Positions 6,933 to 13,433 of a DNA stretch of 13,524 bases are shown piece after piece (within the stretch, counting starts at the first letter, position 1; every line of letters starts with the position of its first letter). Below the pieces are notes generated by a model. It saw nothing but the letters and a program-made list of their open reading frames with translations, was not told the origin of the DNA and did no database searches. The DNA comes from Thermoplasmatota archaeon (GTDB lineage Archaea; Thermoplasmatota; E2; DHVEG-1). The position numbers and the translations under genes are program-made. The stretch spans positions 1 to 13,524 of the forward strand of contig JAUWOO010000033.1 of NCBI GenBank assembly GCA_030612095.1. Reading direction: 5' to 3'.

Positions 6933-7844
6933 ATGATGAAAATAGTAAGAAAAAATCTAATTGTATTTGTTGTAACGGGGATAATGGTTTCATCAGTCCT
7001 CATAGCGGGATGTCAGGAGAAAACATCTGACGATGGGGCTATGGACATCCTCGTAACTATTATACCTCAAGTAGAGATGGTGGAAGCAATTGGTGGCGAT
7101 TGTGTTGATGTGACTGTGATGGTTCCCGTAGGTGAAAATCCACATCACTATGAGTTATTACCAAGTCAAATGATTGAAGTTGCCAATGCAAAAGCATATT
7201 TTACGTTGGGTTCTGAGATGGAGTTTGAGATTAACCACGTTGATACTATTATTGAACAAAATCCAGACATTGAGATAGTTGATACTCATGTTGGCATTCA
7301 ATTGAAGGCGCTTGATGAACATTATGGTCAGGAGCACTGGGGAAATCATTCTGGTGGTGATGCACATATGTGGCTTTCACCGGTAAATATGAAGATTATG
7401 GCTGAAAATGTCTACAATGCTTTGATAGAAATATATCCAGATCACAAGTCTGAATATGAGTCAAATTATCAGAACTATAGTAACAAGCTTAATGATCTTG
7501 ATGCCAATATAACAAGCATGCTTGAGCCCTATAGTGGAAAATCATTTATGGTATATCATCCAGGGTGGGGATATTTTGGCGATGCCTACAACCTTAAACA
7601 AATCGCTATTGAGGAAGGTGGAAAACAACCAGGTTCTGCAGGTGTTGCAGCTATTATTGATCAGGCAAAAGAAGAGAACATCACTGTTATATTTGTTGCA
7701 CCTCAATTTGATACATCCAGTGCCGAAGTTATTGCTCAGGAGATCGGTGGCCGTGTCGTCTTTGCAAACCCACTGCCAGACGATTATGAAACAACACTTT
7801 TCAACATCGCAGCAGATATAGTTACGGGATTTGAGGGAAATTAA
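6933..7844 (+). CDS. Zn/Mn ABC transporter substrate-binding lipoprotein, ZnuA/TroA-like
   Basis: This cluster A-I solute-binding protein captures zinc or manganese outside the membrane and delivers it to the permease encoded downstream. It starts with a lipoprotein-type signal: basic residues 3-7, a hydrophobic stretch 9-25, and a lipobox-like LIAGC with Cys27. Likely metal ligands are His71 or His72 in NPHHYE, His145 in GDAHMWLSP, His209 in MVYHPGWGYF, and an acidic residue in NPLPDDY near the C-terminus, matching the family's three-His-plus-acid pattern. A short loop before His145 (DEHYGQEHWGNHSGGD) carries three more His, as in zinc-type members, where the loop is often longer. The 303 residues fit. 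GAAGGGAAG precedes the ATG. Zinc is favoured by the His site but manganese cannot be excluded. Confidence 0.93.
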   Translation: MMKIVRKNLIVFVVTGIMVSSVLIAGCQEKTSDDGAMDILVTIIPQVEMVEAIGGDCVDVTVMVPVGENPHHYELLPSQMIEVANAKAYFTLGSEMEFEINHVDTIIEQNPDIEIVDTHVGIQLKALDEHYGQEHWGNHSGGDAHMWLSPVNMKIMAENVYNALIEIYPDHKSEYESNYQNYSNKLNDLDANITSMLEPYSGKSFMVYHPGWGYFGDAYNLKQIAIEEGGKQPGSAGVAAIIDQAKEENITVIFVAPQFDTSSAEVIAQEIGGRVVFANPLPDDYETTLFNIAADIVTGFEGN

Positions 7845-7976
7845 TCCTACTTGGAAAAAACATACATGGACGAGTTCCAATCTAGGGGATTTAAATAGAG
7901 ATCAGACATGGAAATTTCATCTGGAAAAACATTATTATAAAAAAATAGTATGGGTGATCCTAAAAAGGTGGAGTAA
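7845..7976 (+). promoter_or_regulatory. Intergenic gap inside the metal-uptake operon, possible internal promoter
   Basis: These 132 bases separate the binding-protein and ATPase genes. A TATA-like TTATAAAAAAATAG at 7934-7947 is placed so that transcription would start near 7960, just before the strong Shine-Dalgarno-like GGTGGAG at 7967-7973. An internal promoter for the ATPase and permease is possible. The gap holds no convincing gene. Confidence 0.3.
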
Positions 7977-8750
7977 ATGGGAACCAAATCGGCTATCGAA
8001 ATCACTGGACTCACTGCAGGATATGGAAAAGAGCTGGTTATTCAGGATGTAAATCTTTGTGTTGAAGATGGAGATTTTTTCGGCATCATCGGGCCGAATG
8101 GCGGCGGAAAAACAACGTTACTAAAGGTCATGCTTGGGTTATTAAAACCGATGAAGGGCGATATTCGCATTTATGGGGAATCACCGGAAACCGGACGTCG
8201 TTATATAGGATATGTACCTCAGTACGCTGAGTATGATAAGGTGTATCCCATTTCTGTCCGGGATGTAGTGTTGATGGGGCGACGTAGTGTACGTGGTCCC
8301 TCTCCTTGGTATTCAAATGAGGATAAAAAGGCTGCAATGAATGCGCTTGAAACAGTTAAGATGAAGGACTTTAAAGACAGGCACATTAGTATGCTTTCTG
8401 GCGGTCAACGGCAGCGAGTGTTTGTTGCCCGTGCATTGGTATCACAGCCGCGTATTCTGTTATTGGATGAACCAACAGCGAGTGTGGATCAGACAATGCA
8501 GGAGAATTTGTATAAATTTTTCAAGGAATTGAACAAAGAAATCACTATTATTTTGGTGACACATGACATTGGAGTAATTTCCTCATATGTTACTCGCGTG
8601 GCGTGTCTCAATCGATATATGTTTACTCATGATGAAAAGTTGATCACAAAGGAGATGTTAGAAGCAAGTTACCATTGTCCAGTGGATATTATTGCCCATG
8701 GTGTCCCTCACCGGGTTTTGGGTGAGCATCAAAAAAAGAAAAAATCCTGA
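7977..8750 (+). CDS. Zn/Mn ABC transporter ATP-binding protein, ZnuC-like
   Basis: The 257-residue ATPase powers metal import with the adjacent permease. All ABC motifs are intact: Walker A GPNGGGKTT at residues 39-47, the Q-loop in YVPQYAEYD near residue 80, signature LSGGQRQR at 140-147, Walker B LLLDEP with Asp164/Glu165, and the H-loop THD with His196. The tail CPVDIIAHGVPHRVLGEH is the form I associate with zinc/manganese-type ATPases. GGTGGAG at 7967-7973 sets the ATG at 7977. The permease starts 19 bases after the stop. No defect is seen. Confidence 0.94.
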   Translation: MGTKSAIEITGLTAGYGKELVIQDVNLCVEDGDFFGIIGPNGGGKTTLLKVMLGLLKPMKGDIRIYGESPETGRRYIGYVPQYAEYDKVYPISVRDVVLMGRRSVRGPSPWYSNEDKKAAMNALETVKMKDFKDRHISMLSGGQRQRVFVARALVSQPRILLLDEPTASVDQTMQENLYKFFKELNKEITIILVTHDIGVISSYVTRVACLNRYMFTHDEKLITKEMLEASYHCPVDIIAHGVPHRVLGEHQKKKKS

Positions 8751-8769
8751 TTAAATTTGGAGTGATGAA

Positions 8770-9639
8770 GTGGTTGGGGAATTAGTCGAATTATTACAAC
8801 TGCCGTTTATCCAGCGTATGTTTATCGCTGGATTCCTTGCAAGCATATCATGTGGAATTATTGGTAGCTATGTTGTGGTGAAACGAATTGTGTTTGTTAG
8901 TGGTGGTATTGCCCATGCTACATTTGGGGGCATCGGCTTTGCTTATTATTTACAATTTATGTTGGGGTGGATGTGGTTTGATCCTTTAGTTGGGGCTTTG
9001 ATTTTCGCCCTCATTGCTGCGATCATTCTCGGTTCACCTTTGATGAGAAACCGGATTCGAGAGGATTCGACAATTGGTGTGTTATGGGTCGTTGGTATGG
9101 CTCTTGGCATACTCTTTATACATGCTGTGGATAGAAGTAAAATTCTAGTTCAAGATCCAGTAAGTATATTGTTCGGAAACATCCTCCTCATCAAACTGCA
9201 GGACTTATATCTCATGGTAGGGCTGGTAATTGCCATTATTTTCATTACAATACTGTTGTATAAGGATCTGCAGATCCTGACGTTTGACGAAGAATTTGCA
9301 AGGATAGCTGGAGTAAATGTTAATGCAATGAACATCCTCCTGCTTGTTCTTGTTGCATTCACCACTGTCGTATTGATCAAAGTAGTAGGTGTCGTACTAG
9401 TAATCGCCATGCTTACAATTCCTGCTGCGATCTCTGGCCTGTTCACACATAATCTGAAGATGATGATGATTCTTGCTGTGTTTGTTGGTGTCATAACAAC
9501 GTTTGGTGGTTCTCTTCTCTCACTCAACTATGATTTTCCACCTGGGGCAACCATTGTAATCCTAATGGGGTGTGTGTTTGTCGTATCTCTTCTGGGTAAA
9601 TCAATTAACCAAAGAATCTGTCTGGTGAAGACGGAATAA
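8770..9639 (+). CDS. Zn/Mn ABC transporter permease, ZnuB-like (ABC-3 family)
   Basis: This integral membrane protein forms the import channel with the ATPase. It is 289 residues and almost entirely hydrophobic, with roughly eight membrane helices. The family's conserved start is clear: LLQLPFIQRMFIAGFLASISCGIIGSYVV followed by VFVSGGIAHATFGGIGFAYY, where His49 and the glycines are typical. Later, FDEEFARIAGVNVNAMNILLL and VVLVIAMLTIPAAIS are the cytoplasmic coupling region and the conserved TIPAA helix. The start is GTG at 8770, three bases after GGAGTGAT (8759-8766). It appears to be the last gene of the operon. A large antisense open frame at 9150-9527 is a shadow. Confidence 0.94.
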   Translation: MVGELVELLQLPFIQRMFIAGFLASISCGIIGSYVVVKRIVFVSGGIAHATFGGIGFAYYLQFMLGWMWFDPLVGALIFALIAAIILGSPLMRNRIREDSTIGVLWVVGMALGILFIHAVDRSKILVQDPVSILFGNILLIKLQDLYLMVGLVIAIIFITILLYKDLQILTFDEEFARIAGVNVNAMNILLLVLVAFTTVVLIKVVGVVLVIAMLTIPAAISGLFTHNLKMMMILAVFVGVITTFGGSLLSLNYDFPPGATIVILMGCVFVVSLLGKSINQRICLVKTE

Positions 9640-9759
9640 TCATGGCTTTAATGGTGTAAATCTCATAAAAAGAGGTCAGTTTGATGAGATGACGGGAGAT
9701 ATTGGGAAACAGATTCTTGGAACCAGTGGATTTTTGCAGATATGGCCACTTAGCCAAAC

Positions 9760-9832
9760 TCCAGGTTAAAAAAGCATTTTTCAGTAATATTATATGCTAT
9801 AAAAGGATTATATATAGCGGACTTAACCTGGA
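9760..9832. repeat. Inverted repeat with 10-base arms around a TATA-like region
   Basis: The arms TCCAGGTTAA (9760-9769) and TTAACCTGGA (9823-9832) match perfectly. A smaller pair AGCAT (9773-9777) and ATGCT (9794-9798) is nested inside. The consensus-like TATA box GCTATAAAAGG (9796-9806) would place a transcript start at about 9827-9830, inside the right arm. Read as DNA, this is a promoter with two operator half-sites; read as RNA, a nested stem. No clear gene follows until 10028. Confidence 0.45.
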
Positions 9833-9989
9833 TGGGATTGATGGATGGTATTTGTTTATCCTAAGCTAAATAAATACAATTCGTGGTGTGGAAAAGGTTC
9901 ATTCCTGTATTTTACCGTTTCCTCGTCCTCTAAAAAACAGCAAAATGAAACGAAAGATTGATAAGAAGAATCTACATATCTTGCAATGT

Positions 9990-10010
9990 AATTATAATAA
10001 TATTATAATT
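9990..10010. promoter_or_regulatory. 21-base perfect palindrome at the response-regulator promoter
   Basis: Arms AATTATAATA and TATTATAATT flank a single A at 10000. The centre is 28 bases before the ATG at 10028, the expected place for an archaeal TATA box of a near-leaderless gene. It may simply be a symmetric TATA element, since all bases are A or T, or a regulator site covering the TATA box. Confidence 0.4.
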
Positions 10011-10027
10011 TTAGTATACGGAATGAG

Positions 10028-10411
10028 ATGGACTTGAAAAGGATTATGGTAGTGGATGATGAACCGGATCAAATATTTACCGTTAAACAGACTTTAGCGG
10101 ATTTTGATGATGAGTATGAAATTATATCTGCCGAAAGCGGTATGCAATGCCTTGATTTATTAGAAAACAATGGGGTCCCAGATATTATATTGCTAGATAT
10201 TATGATGTCTGATATGAGCGGCTGGGAAGTTTATGATAAGTTAAAAGGGAATCCTGCATGGGAAAAAATTCCGATAATCTTTCTAACAGCAAGAACAGAC
10301 AGAATTGCCAAGAGCGCCGGAGATTTTTTAGGCGATGACTATATCGAAAAACCATTTGACCAAGAAGAATTAAAGAAAAGAATCGATAAGCTTTTAGATA
10401 GTAATCAGTAG
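10028..10411 (+). CDS. Stand-alone receiver-domain response regulator (CheY-like)
   Basis: This 127-residue protein consists of a receiver domain only; a histidine kinase would phosphorylate it and it would act by protein contact, since there is no DNA-binding or enzymatic output domain. Key residues are present: acidic pocket Asp10, Asp11 and Glu12, phospho-acceptor Asp57 in IILLDIMM, switch Thr87 in FLTAR, and Lys108 in EKPF. The motif MVVDDEPD is canonical. GGAATGAG directly precedes the ATG and may weakly act as a ribosome site; the palindromic AT element lies 28 bases upstream. No kinase or chemotaxis gene is near, so its partner is elsewhere. Confidence 0.93.
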   Translation: MDLKRIMVVDDEPDQIFTVKQTLADFDDEYEIISAESGMQCLDLLENNGVPDIILLDIMMSDMSGWEVYDKLKGNPAWEKIPIIFLTARTDRIAKSAGDFLGDDYIEKPFDQEELKKRIDKLLDSNQ

Positions 10412-10502
10412 ATTTCCTTAATTCTTTATGTCATCATATACTTTTATAACAATATTTTATGCTTAGCCACATGATATACTTCAACTCTATGGTGAGGTCG
10501 AT

Positions 10503-10562
10503 ATGACATTTTTATCTTTCTTAATTAGTTTTACAAGTAAATGGATGCCAGCTGATATATAA
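10503..10562 (+). CDS. Possible 19-residue hydrophobic peptide
   Basis: The ATG at 10503 follows GGTGAGGT (10491-10498) with four bases between, one of the better Shine-Dalgarno matches in the window, and a TATA-like CTTTTATAAC sits at 10441-10450. The peptide MTFLSFLISFTSKWMPADI is hydrophobic in its first eleven residues. I do not recognise it. It could equally be chance; the ribosome site is the only real support. Confidence 0.25.
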   Translation: MTFLSFLISFTSKWMPADI

Positions 10563-10632
10563 AACTATAATTTTTATCTCATCTTGTCCTATTTTAAGGT
10601 AAAAAACAATTTTTTCATTCTTGAGGATATAG

Positions 10633-10643
10633 CTTTATAAAAG
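10633..10643 (+). promoter_or_regulatory. TATA-like box for the 51-residue gene
   Basis: CTTTATAAAAG closely fits an archaeal TATA box and follows GAGGATATAG. It predicts a transcript start near 10664 and a leader of about 14 bases before the ATG at 10678. Confidence 0.5.
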
Positions 10644-10677
10644 AGCAGATGTTACAGAAGTAAGAGGCTGGGAAAGA

Positions 10678-10833
10678 ATGCTCGAACCGTACTCCGATGA
10701 AGAGAAGAAATATATTATGTATCTGGTAAAGAAGTATTTGCCCGGATTTGGTATCCAAGAGGACAGAGATGGAGCTACCATCATGTATGAAAAAAATGCC
10801 AAGACAAAAAACACCGACCAAATTGAACAATAA
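10678..10833 (+). CDS. Small charged protein, 51 residues, function unknown
   Basis: A strong TATA-like box precedes this short frame by the right distance, and GAGGCTGGG lies 5-13 bases before the ATG as a weak ribosome site. The protein starts MLEPYSDEEKKYIMYLVKKY, a likely amphipathic helix, then LPGFGIQEDRDGATIMYEK and a polar tail. The helix matches the first part of the 34-residue protein at 11004 (P-x-S-x-E-E-x-x-Y-x-x-x-L-x-x-K-Y), which argues that both are real and related. The reading frame stays open fifteen codons upstream (from 10633) without a standard start. The antisense frame at 10615-10830 is a shadow. Unknown function. Confidence 0.5.
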   Translation: MLEPYSDEEKKYIMYLVKKYLPGFGIQEDRDGATIMYEKNAKTKNTDQIEQ

Positions 10834-11003
10834 ACAATACTTTTTGTGTGATTCTACGTGATATGTGACTACTGAAGGTAGTAAGTTGATCTGATATGTT
10901 TTGGATTTTTTTCATTTTGACATTTTGTCACAATACCTTTATATGTGGTGAGTAACAGAGTATATCATGTCATTAAATGACAAAGGTCAAAAGGTGACAT
11001 GCT
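10834..11003. promoter_or_regulatory. Promoter region bracketed by TGACA/TGTCA palindromes
   Basis: Two palindromes built from the same pentamer flank a TATA-like TTTATATG (10938-10945): TGACA-TTT-TGTCA at 10918-10930 and TGTCATT-A-AATGACA at 10968-10982. The TATA box predicts a start at about 10967, at the edge of the right palindrome. The arrangement looks like an operator pair controlling the small genes after it. CATTTTG is also directly repeated at 10913-10919 and 10921-10927. Confidence 0.5.
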
Positions 11004-11108
11004 GTGGTGAAAAAAGCAATTAGGCCCGAATCTGAAGAAGAGCGGGAATACCTCAAATGTTTAATAGGTAAATATTCGGCGAAAAAAGAGTTAGGGGTGG
11101 AAAATTAA
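11004..11108 (+). CDS. Micro-protein of 34 residues, related to the 51-residue neighbour
   Basis: GTG at 11004 follows AGGTGAC (10992-10998), a good Shine-Dalgarno match, with five bases between; the next codon is also GTG. The protein, VVKKAIRPESEEEREYLKCL then IGKYSAKKELGVEN, is highly charged and has the same P-x-S-x-E-E-x-x-Y-x-x-x-L-x-x-K-Y pattern as the 51-residue protein. An upstream frame (10967-11023) starts at the predicted transcript start and overlaps it in another frame. Function unknown; a short regulatory or DNA-associated protein is possible but unsupported. Confidence 0.45.
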   Translation: MVKKAIRPESEEEREYLKCLIGKYSAKKELGVEN

Positions 11109-11173
11109 TAACAATTTCTTGATAGTCGGAGATGTTTTTCAAAATTTGAATGGTTATCCATAGTCACTGAGGG

Positions 11174-11845
11174 CTAGTTGCTTTTTGCTGTCTTTGTATT
11201 TGTAGAATTCAAAAGACATTTAACGATTTTATCTAAGGTATCAAATTCTTCCCTTTTTGCTCCTTCTCTAGAAAGAAACATAAATTCCATCCCTGTGTTT
11301 TTGGCAAATTTACGGTCATTTTCGCTATTGCCAATATAAATCAATTTTTCTTCCTGTATCCTTTCCTTCAATCTTTCTAATAGGTGAGAATTGGGTTTTA
11401 TTTTTTTTAAATCTATAAGACTTGCACCTCTCCCAATGCCGCAATCAAACAGATCTGTATAGTTAAACTCTTCAATAAAAAGATCAACAATTTCTTGAGG
11501 GGAATTACTTACTATGCTTAGTCCATATCTCCCCTTCAATTCATACAAGCAGTTCACGTCAGAAAAAGGTTTAATCATCCCATTCTTCATTGCCCTAATC
11601 TTTTCCTCTGTATACTCTCTATTTCTTGTTTCCCACAGATCTTCTGCTTCTACACCTAACTCGATACTCATCTCATTGAATCTGTGAACGTTTTTAGAGT
11701 GAATCTTCATCAGGTTTTCTTCAGAAGATTCTATTCCAAGATGTTCTAGTGTTTTTTCCAAAGCTGTATACAGCCAAGTCAGATCTGATTCTGAGTCAAG
11801 CAATACACCATCAAGATCAAATACGGCCCCATAACTGTTTTTCAT
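11174..11845 (-). CDS. HAD-superfamily hydrolase (phosphatase-like)
   Basis: The protein probably removes phosphate from a small metabolite. Motif I is VFDLDGVLLDS, with nucleophile Asp10 and acid Asp12 counted from the ATG at 11845; motif II is SIVSNSPQE; a likely motif III lysine is in LKKIKPNSHLL; motif IV is YIGNSENDRKFAKNTG. A helical cap lies between I and II, as in phosphoglycolate-phosphatase-like members. In motif IV the usual GD is GN, while the second Asp (of END) remains. I choose ATG 11845 because GAGGTAT lies just before it and motif I then starts near residue 8, as usual; a GTG at 11911 would add 22 acidic residues. It follows the flavin-binding gene on the same strand. Substrate unknown. 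Confidence 0.85.
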   Translation of the reverse strand: MKNSYGAVFDLDGVLLDSESDLTWLYTALEKTLEHLGIESSEENLMKIHSKNVHRFNEMSIELGVEAEDLWETRNREYTEEKIRAMKNGMIKPFSDVNCLYELKGRYGLSIVSNSPQEIVDLFIEEFNYTDLFDCGIGRGASLIDLKKIKPNSHLLERLKERIQEEKLIYIGNSENDRKFAKNTGMEFMFLSREGAKREEFDTLDKIVKCLLNSTNTKTAKSN

Positions 11846-11917
11846 TGGAAATACCTCGTCATCATCAACCCATTCATTTTGTGTGGATAACCTTTCATCA
11901 GTGCCAACCACCTGATT

Positions 11918-12322
11918 TTATATAATCCTCGTGCCAGCTTCTTCACGTGTTGGTGTAATAGAATAAATGTCCGTAATCCTTATTTCGACAACGCCTTTAA
12001 TAATTTTATTAGGTTTTAGTTTTAATATCCAATCTTTAGCTTCGTCGAAAGTTTCACCTTTAGAGTGATATATTGACAATCCTTTGATTTGATAACCTTT
12101 CGATCCTTCCCACATAGCAATTGAGACGTTCTTATTTTGCAGAATGTTCTCTTTCGTCTTTTTGAAGAACGTATCAATTACCAAGATTGTATCATCATTT
12201 ACTATTTTTTTAGATGCAATTGGTACAACGTTTGGCGTTCCATTTTTGTCTACTGTCGAAAATGCCATTATTGGAATAGTTTCGAAAAATTGTTTTATTC
12301 CATCAGGTATCTTTTCTTTCAT
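11918..12322 (-). CDS. Pyridoxamine 5'-phosphate oxidase-like flavin-binding protein
   Basis: This is a 134-residue split-barrel protein of the PNPOx-like family, which bind FMN or other flavins and serve as oxidases or reductases of varied substrates. The family start is clear: MAFSTVDKNGTPNVVPIASK, then DDTILVIDTFFKKTKENILQNKNVSIAMW, the usual strand-and-loop pattern where FMN phosphate contacts lie. GYQIKGLSIYHSKGETFDEAKDW follows in the expected place. Actual vitamin B6 activity cannot be claimed: single-domain members are often of unknown function. A minus-strand CTTTTAAAGA (12344-12353) is about 26 bases before the ATG, suggesting a leaderless message. It is 72 bases upstream of the HAD gene and may share its transcript. 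Confidence 0.88.
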   Translation of the reverse strand: MKEKIPDGIKQFFETIPIMAFSTVDKNGTPNVVPIASKKIVNDDTILVIDTFFKKTKENILQNKNVSIAMWEGSKGYQIKGLSIYHSKGETFDEAKDWILKLKPNKIIKGVVEIRITDIYSITPTREEAGTRII

Positions 12323-12343
12323 ATGTATCGTAATTGTTTATGT

Positions 12344-12353
12344 CTTTAAAAGA
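12344..12353 (-). promoter_or_regulatory. TATA-like box for the flavin-protein gene
   Basis: The minus strand reads CTTTTAAAGA, centred about 26 bases before the ATG at 12322, which places transcription at the start codon. No Shine-Dalgarno sequence precedes this ATG, consistent with a leaderless message. Confidence 0.4.
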
Positions 12354-12584
12354 ATGTTTTCTATCTACAGGCTGCTATTTCTGAACAATATATGGTCGAA
12401 GTGACTAGGATTTTTTATAAGAGGGAGCGTTTCGTACAGTGTTTTCCTTTAAGGAGAATAAATCATCGTTTTTGATGAACAGAAACGTTTATTAAATCAT
12501 TATTGTCTTACACATCTGTGAAACGGGATGCCATAGGAATAATTGCTTTAGTGCATCTACTAAACCGTTGGAGATTTGATAAGA

Positions 12585-13433
12585 ATGTCAAAAATAGTTT
12601 TTCTAAAAAAGAGGTCTGGGGACAGTAAGGAAAAAGAAAGCAAGGATTTGGCAGATGTCAATAAAGAAGTTTATAAAAAGAAAAAAGAATCAAAAACATT
12701 AGAAAAAAATGCGAAGAAGAAACAGAAAGAATTAAAAAAGAAAGAGAAAAAAGCATTACATCCAAAAAGGAAAGTAAAACTGAATAAATCAAAGAAGACA
12801 CTAGGTGGGAAAAAACCTGATGAATGGTCAGAAGAGACAAAGAGTGAATATGGGGAAAATAAAGAGGCATATATACAACTTCATGTAGAAAGCGATCAGA
12901 GTTTTAAGGACTTATTACTGGATATATATTTTGACAAAAATGCACCTAATTTCTTTACAAATGAAAACAAAATGAGGTGGCGTCCCACAGCTGACGAAAT
13001 GGATTCCATTCTTGAAGCTTTTGATATTCTCTCACAATCTTCGGTCAGCCTAGAAAAAAAAATTGATAAACTTTCTAAAGAATTTTATTTCAATCCAGAA
13101 AAAATAGAAGTCGAACCACCCACTTCAGATTCAAAACAAGAAGAAATAGATATAAGTCCTATGTCTAGAGATGTTTTCAATAAAGAACAAGAGCAGGGCA
13201 GTGAAGATTTAAAGAAAAATAAGGAAGATACAACTCCAACCAATTTAGAGAAGAAAACAGATGGCCTTTCCGAGTCGGACAAACTCAGTGAAGTTTCTAT
13301 AACACCTCCCAAGAAATTAACCGAAGCAGAAGAGATTTTCCTCGAATCTAAAGGGCTAGGAAAAAAGGATGATGACACCCTAAGGGATACAACTCCAACC
13401 GATTTAGAAAAGAAAACAGATGCAGATTCATAA
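12585..13433 (+). CDS. Lys/Glu-rich repeat protein, probably truncated by an in-frame stop
   Basis: I do not recognise this 282-residue protein. Residues 1-75 are extremely basic (runs of KKK with Glu and Ser), likely disordered or coiled and possibly nucleic-acid-binding. A more ordered middle (about 90-170) includes AYIQLHVESDQSFKDLLLDIYFD and MRWRPTADEMDSILEAFDIL. The tail is acidic and repetitive: DTTPTNLEKKTDG and DTTPTDLEKKTDA, 53 residues apart. The start is ATG 12585 because GGAG at 12570-12573 is correctly spaced; a TTG at 12576 is too close. The TAA at 13431 falls where the first repeat has Glu, and the frame continues in repeat-like sequence to a second TAA at 13506-13508. Low-complexity composition differs from its neighbours. 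No signal or membrane segment. Confidence 0.75.
   Translation: MSKIVFLKKRSGDSKEKESKDLADVNKEVYKKKKESKTLEKNAKKKQKELKKKEKKALHPKRKVKLNKSKKTLGGKKPDEWSEETKSEYGENKEAYIQLHVESDQSFKDLLLDIYFDKNAPNFFTNENKMRWRPTADEMDSILEAFDILSQSSVSLEKKIDKLSKEFYFNPEKIEVEPPTSDSKQEEIDISPMSRDVFNKEQEQGSEDLKKNKEDTTPTNLEKKTDGLSESDKLSEVSITPPKKLTEAEEIFLESKGLGKKDDDTLRDTTPTDLEKKTDADS
13227..13265 (+). repeat. Direct repeat copy 1 in the Lys/Glu-rich gene
   Basis: This copy encodes DTTPTNLEKKTDG. It matches the copy at 13386-13424 at all but a few of 39 bases, mostly at single positions. Such nucleotide identity suggests a recent duplication inside the gene. Confidence 0.8.
13386..13424 (+). repeat. Direct repeat copy 2 in the Lys/Glu-rich gene
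   Basis: This copy encodes DTTPTDLEKKTDA, 159 bases after copy 1 and in the same frame. The weaker similarity continues past the stop codon: SEV and KLSEEE in the extension correspond to SEV and KLTEAEE after copy 1. Confidence 0.8.

Larger units (their letters stand above)
9640..10027. other. 388-base gap without a convincing gene
   Basis: No supported protein or known RNA gene. A 45-codon open stretch continues from base 9638 to a TAA at 9768-9770 in a frame different from the permease, but its only ATG is at 9689 and leaves 27 codons without a Shine-Dalgarno sequence. The stretch also holds the long inverted repeat at 9760-9832 with TATA-like boxes inside, and a palindromic promoter-like element at 9990-10010 just before the response regulator. 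Confidence 0.6.
10412..10677. other. 266-base AT-rich gap with one possible micro-gene
   Basis: No sizeable gene. It contains the 19-codon frame at 10503-10562 with a good Shine-Dalgarno sequence, a T-run at 10608-10613 that could end transcription from the left, and the TATA-like box of the following 51-codon gene. Confidence 0.5.

Noticed and set aside
7831..8052. 73-codon frame bridging the gap between the binding-protein and ATPase genes
   Set aside because: Its 3' half overlaps the ATPase gene, no ribosome site precedes it, and the sequence resembles no known protein.
9150..9527. 125-codon antisense frame inside the permease gene
   Set aside because: It mirrors strong permease coding, is rich in Thr/Arg/Ile from antisense hydrophobic codons, and shows no motif or ribosome site.
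9681..9700. TGATGA string resembling box C of an archaeal C/D guide RNA
   Set aside because: No CTGA box D or paired internal boxes within the expected distance.
9638..9770. Open stretch after the permease stop that might be a frameshifted permease tail
   Set aside because: The permease already ends at a normal length; the stretch is hydrophilic and unlike any permease C-terminus.
12144..12404. Plus-strand frame opposite the flavin-protein gene
   Set aside because: Mostly antisense to a recognised gene; the part beyond it is only 16 codons after a late ATG, without a ribosome site.
12392..12475. 27-codon frame in the gap before the Lys/Glu-rich gene
   Set aside because: No ribosome site or promoter and no recognisable feature; the 12323-12584 gap otherwise holds only promoter-like AT-rich sequence and a weak TCATC/GATGA pair.
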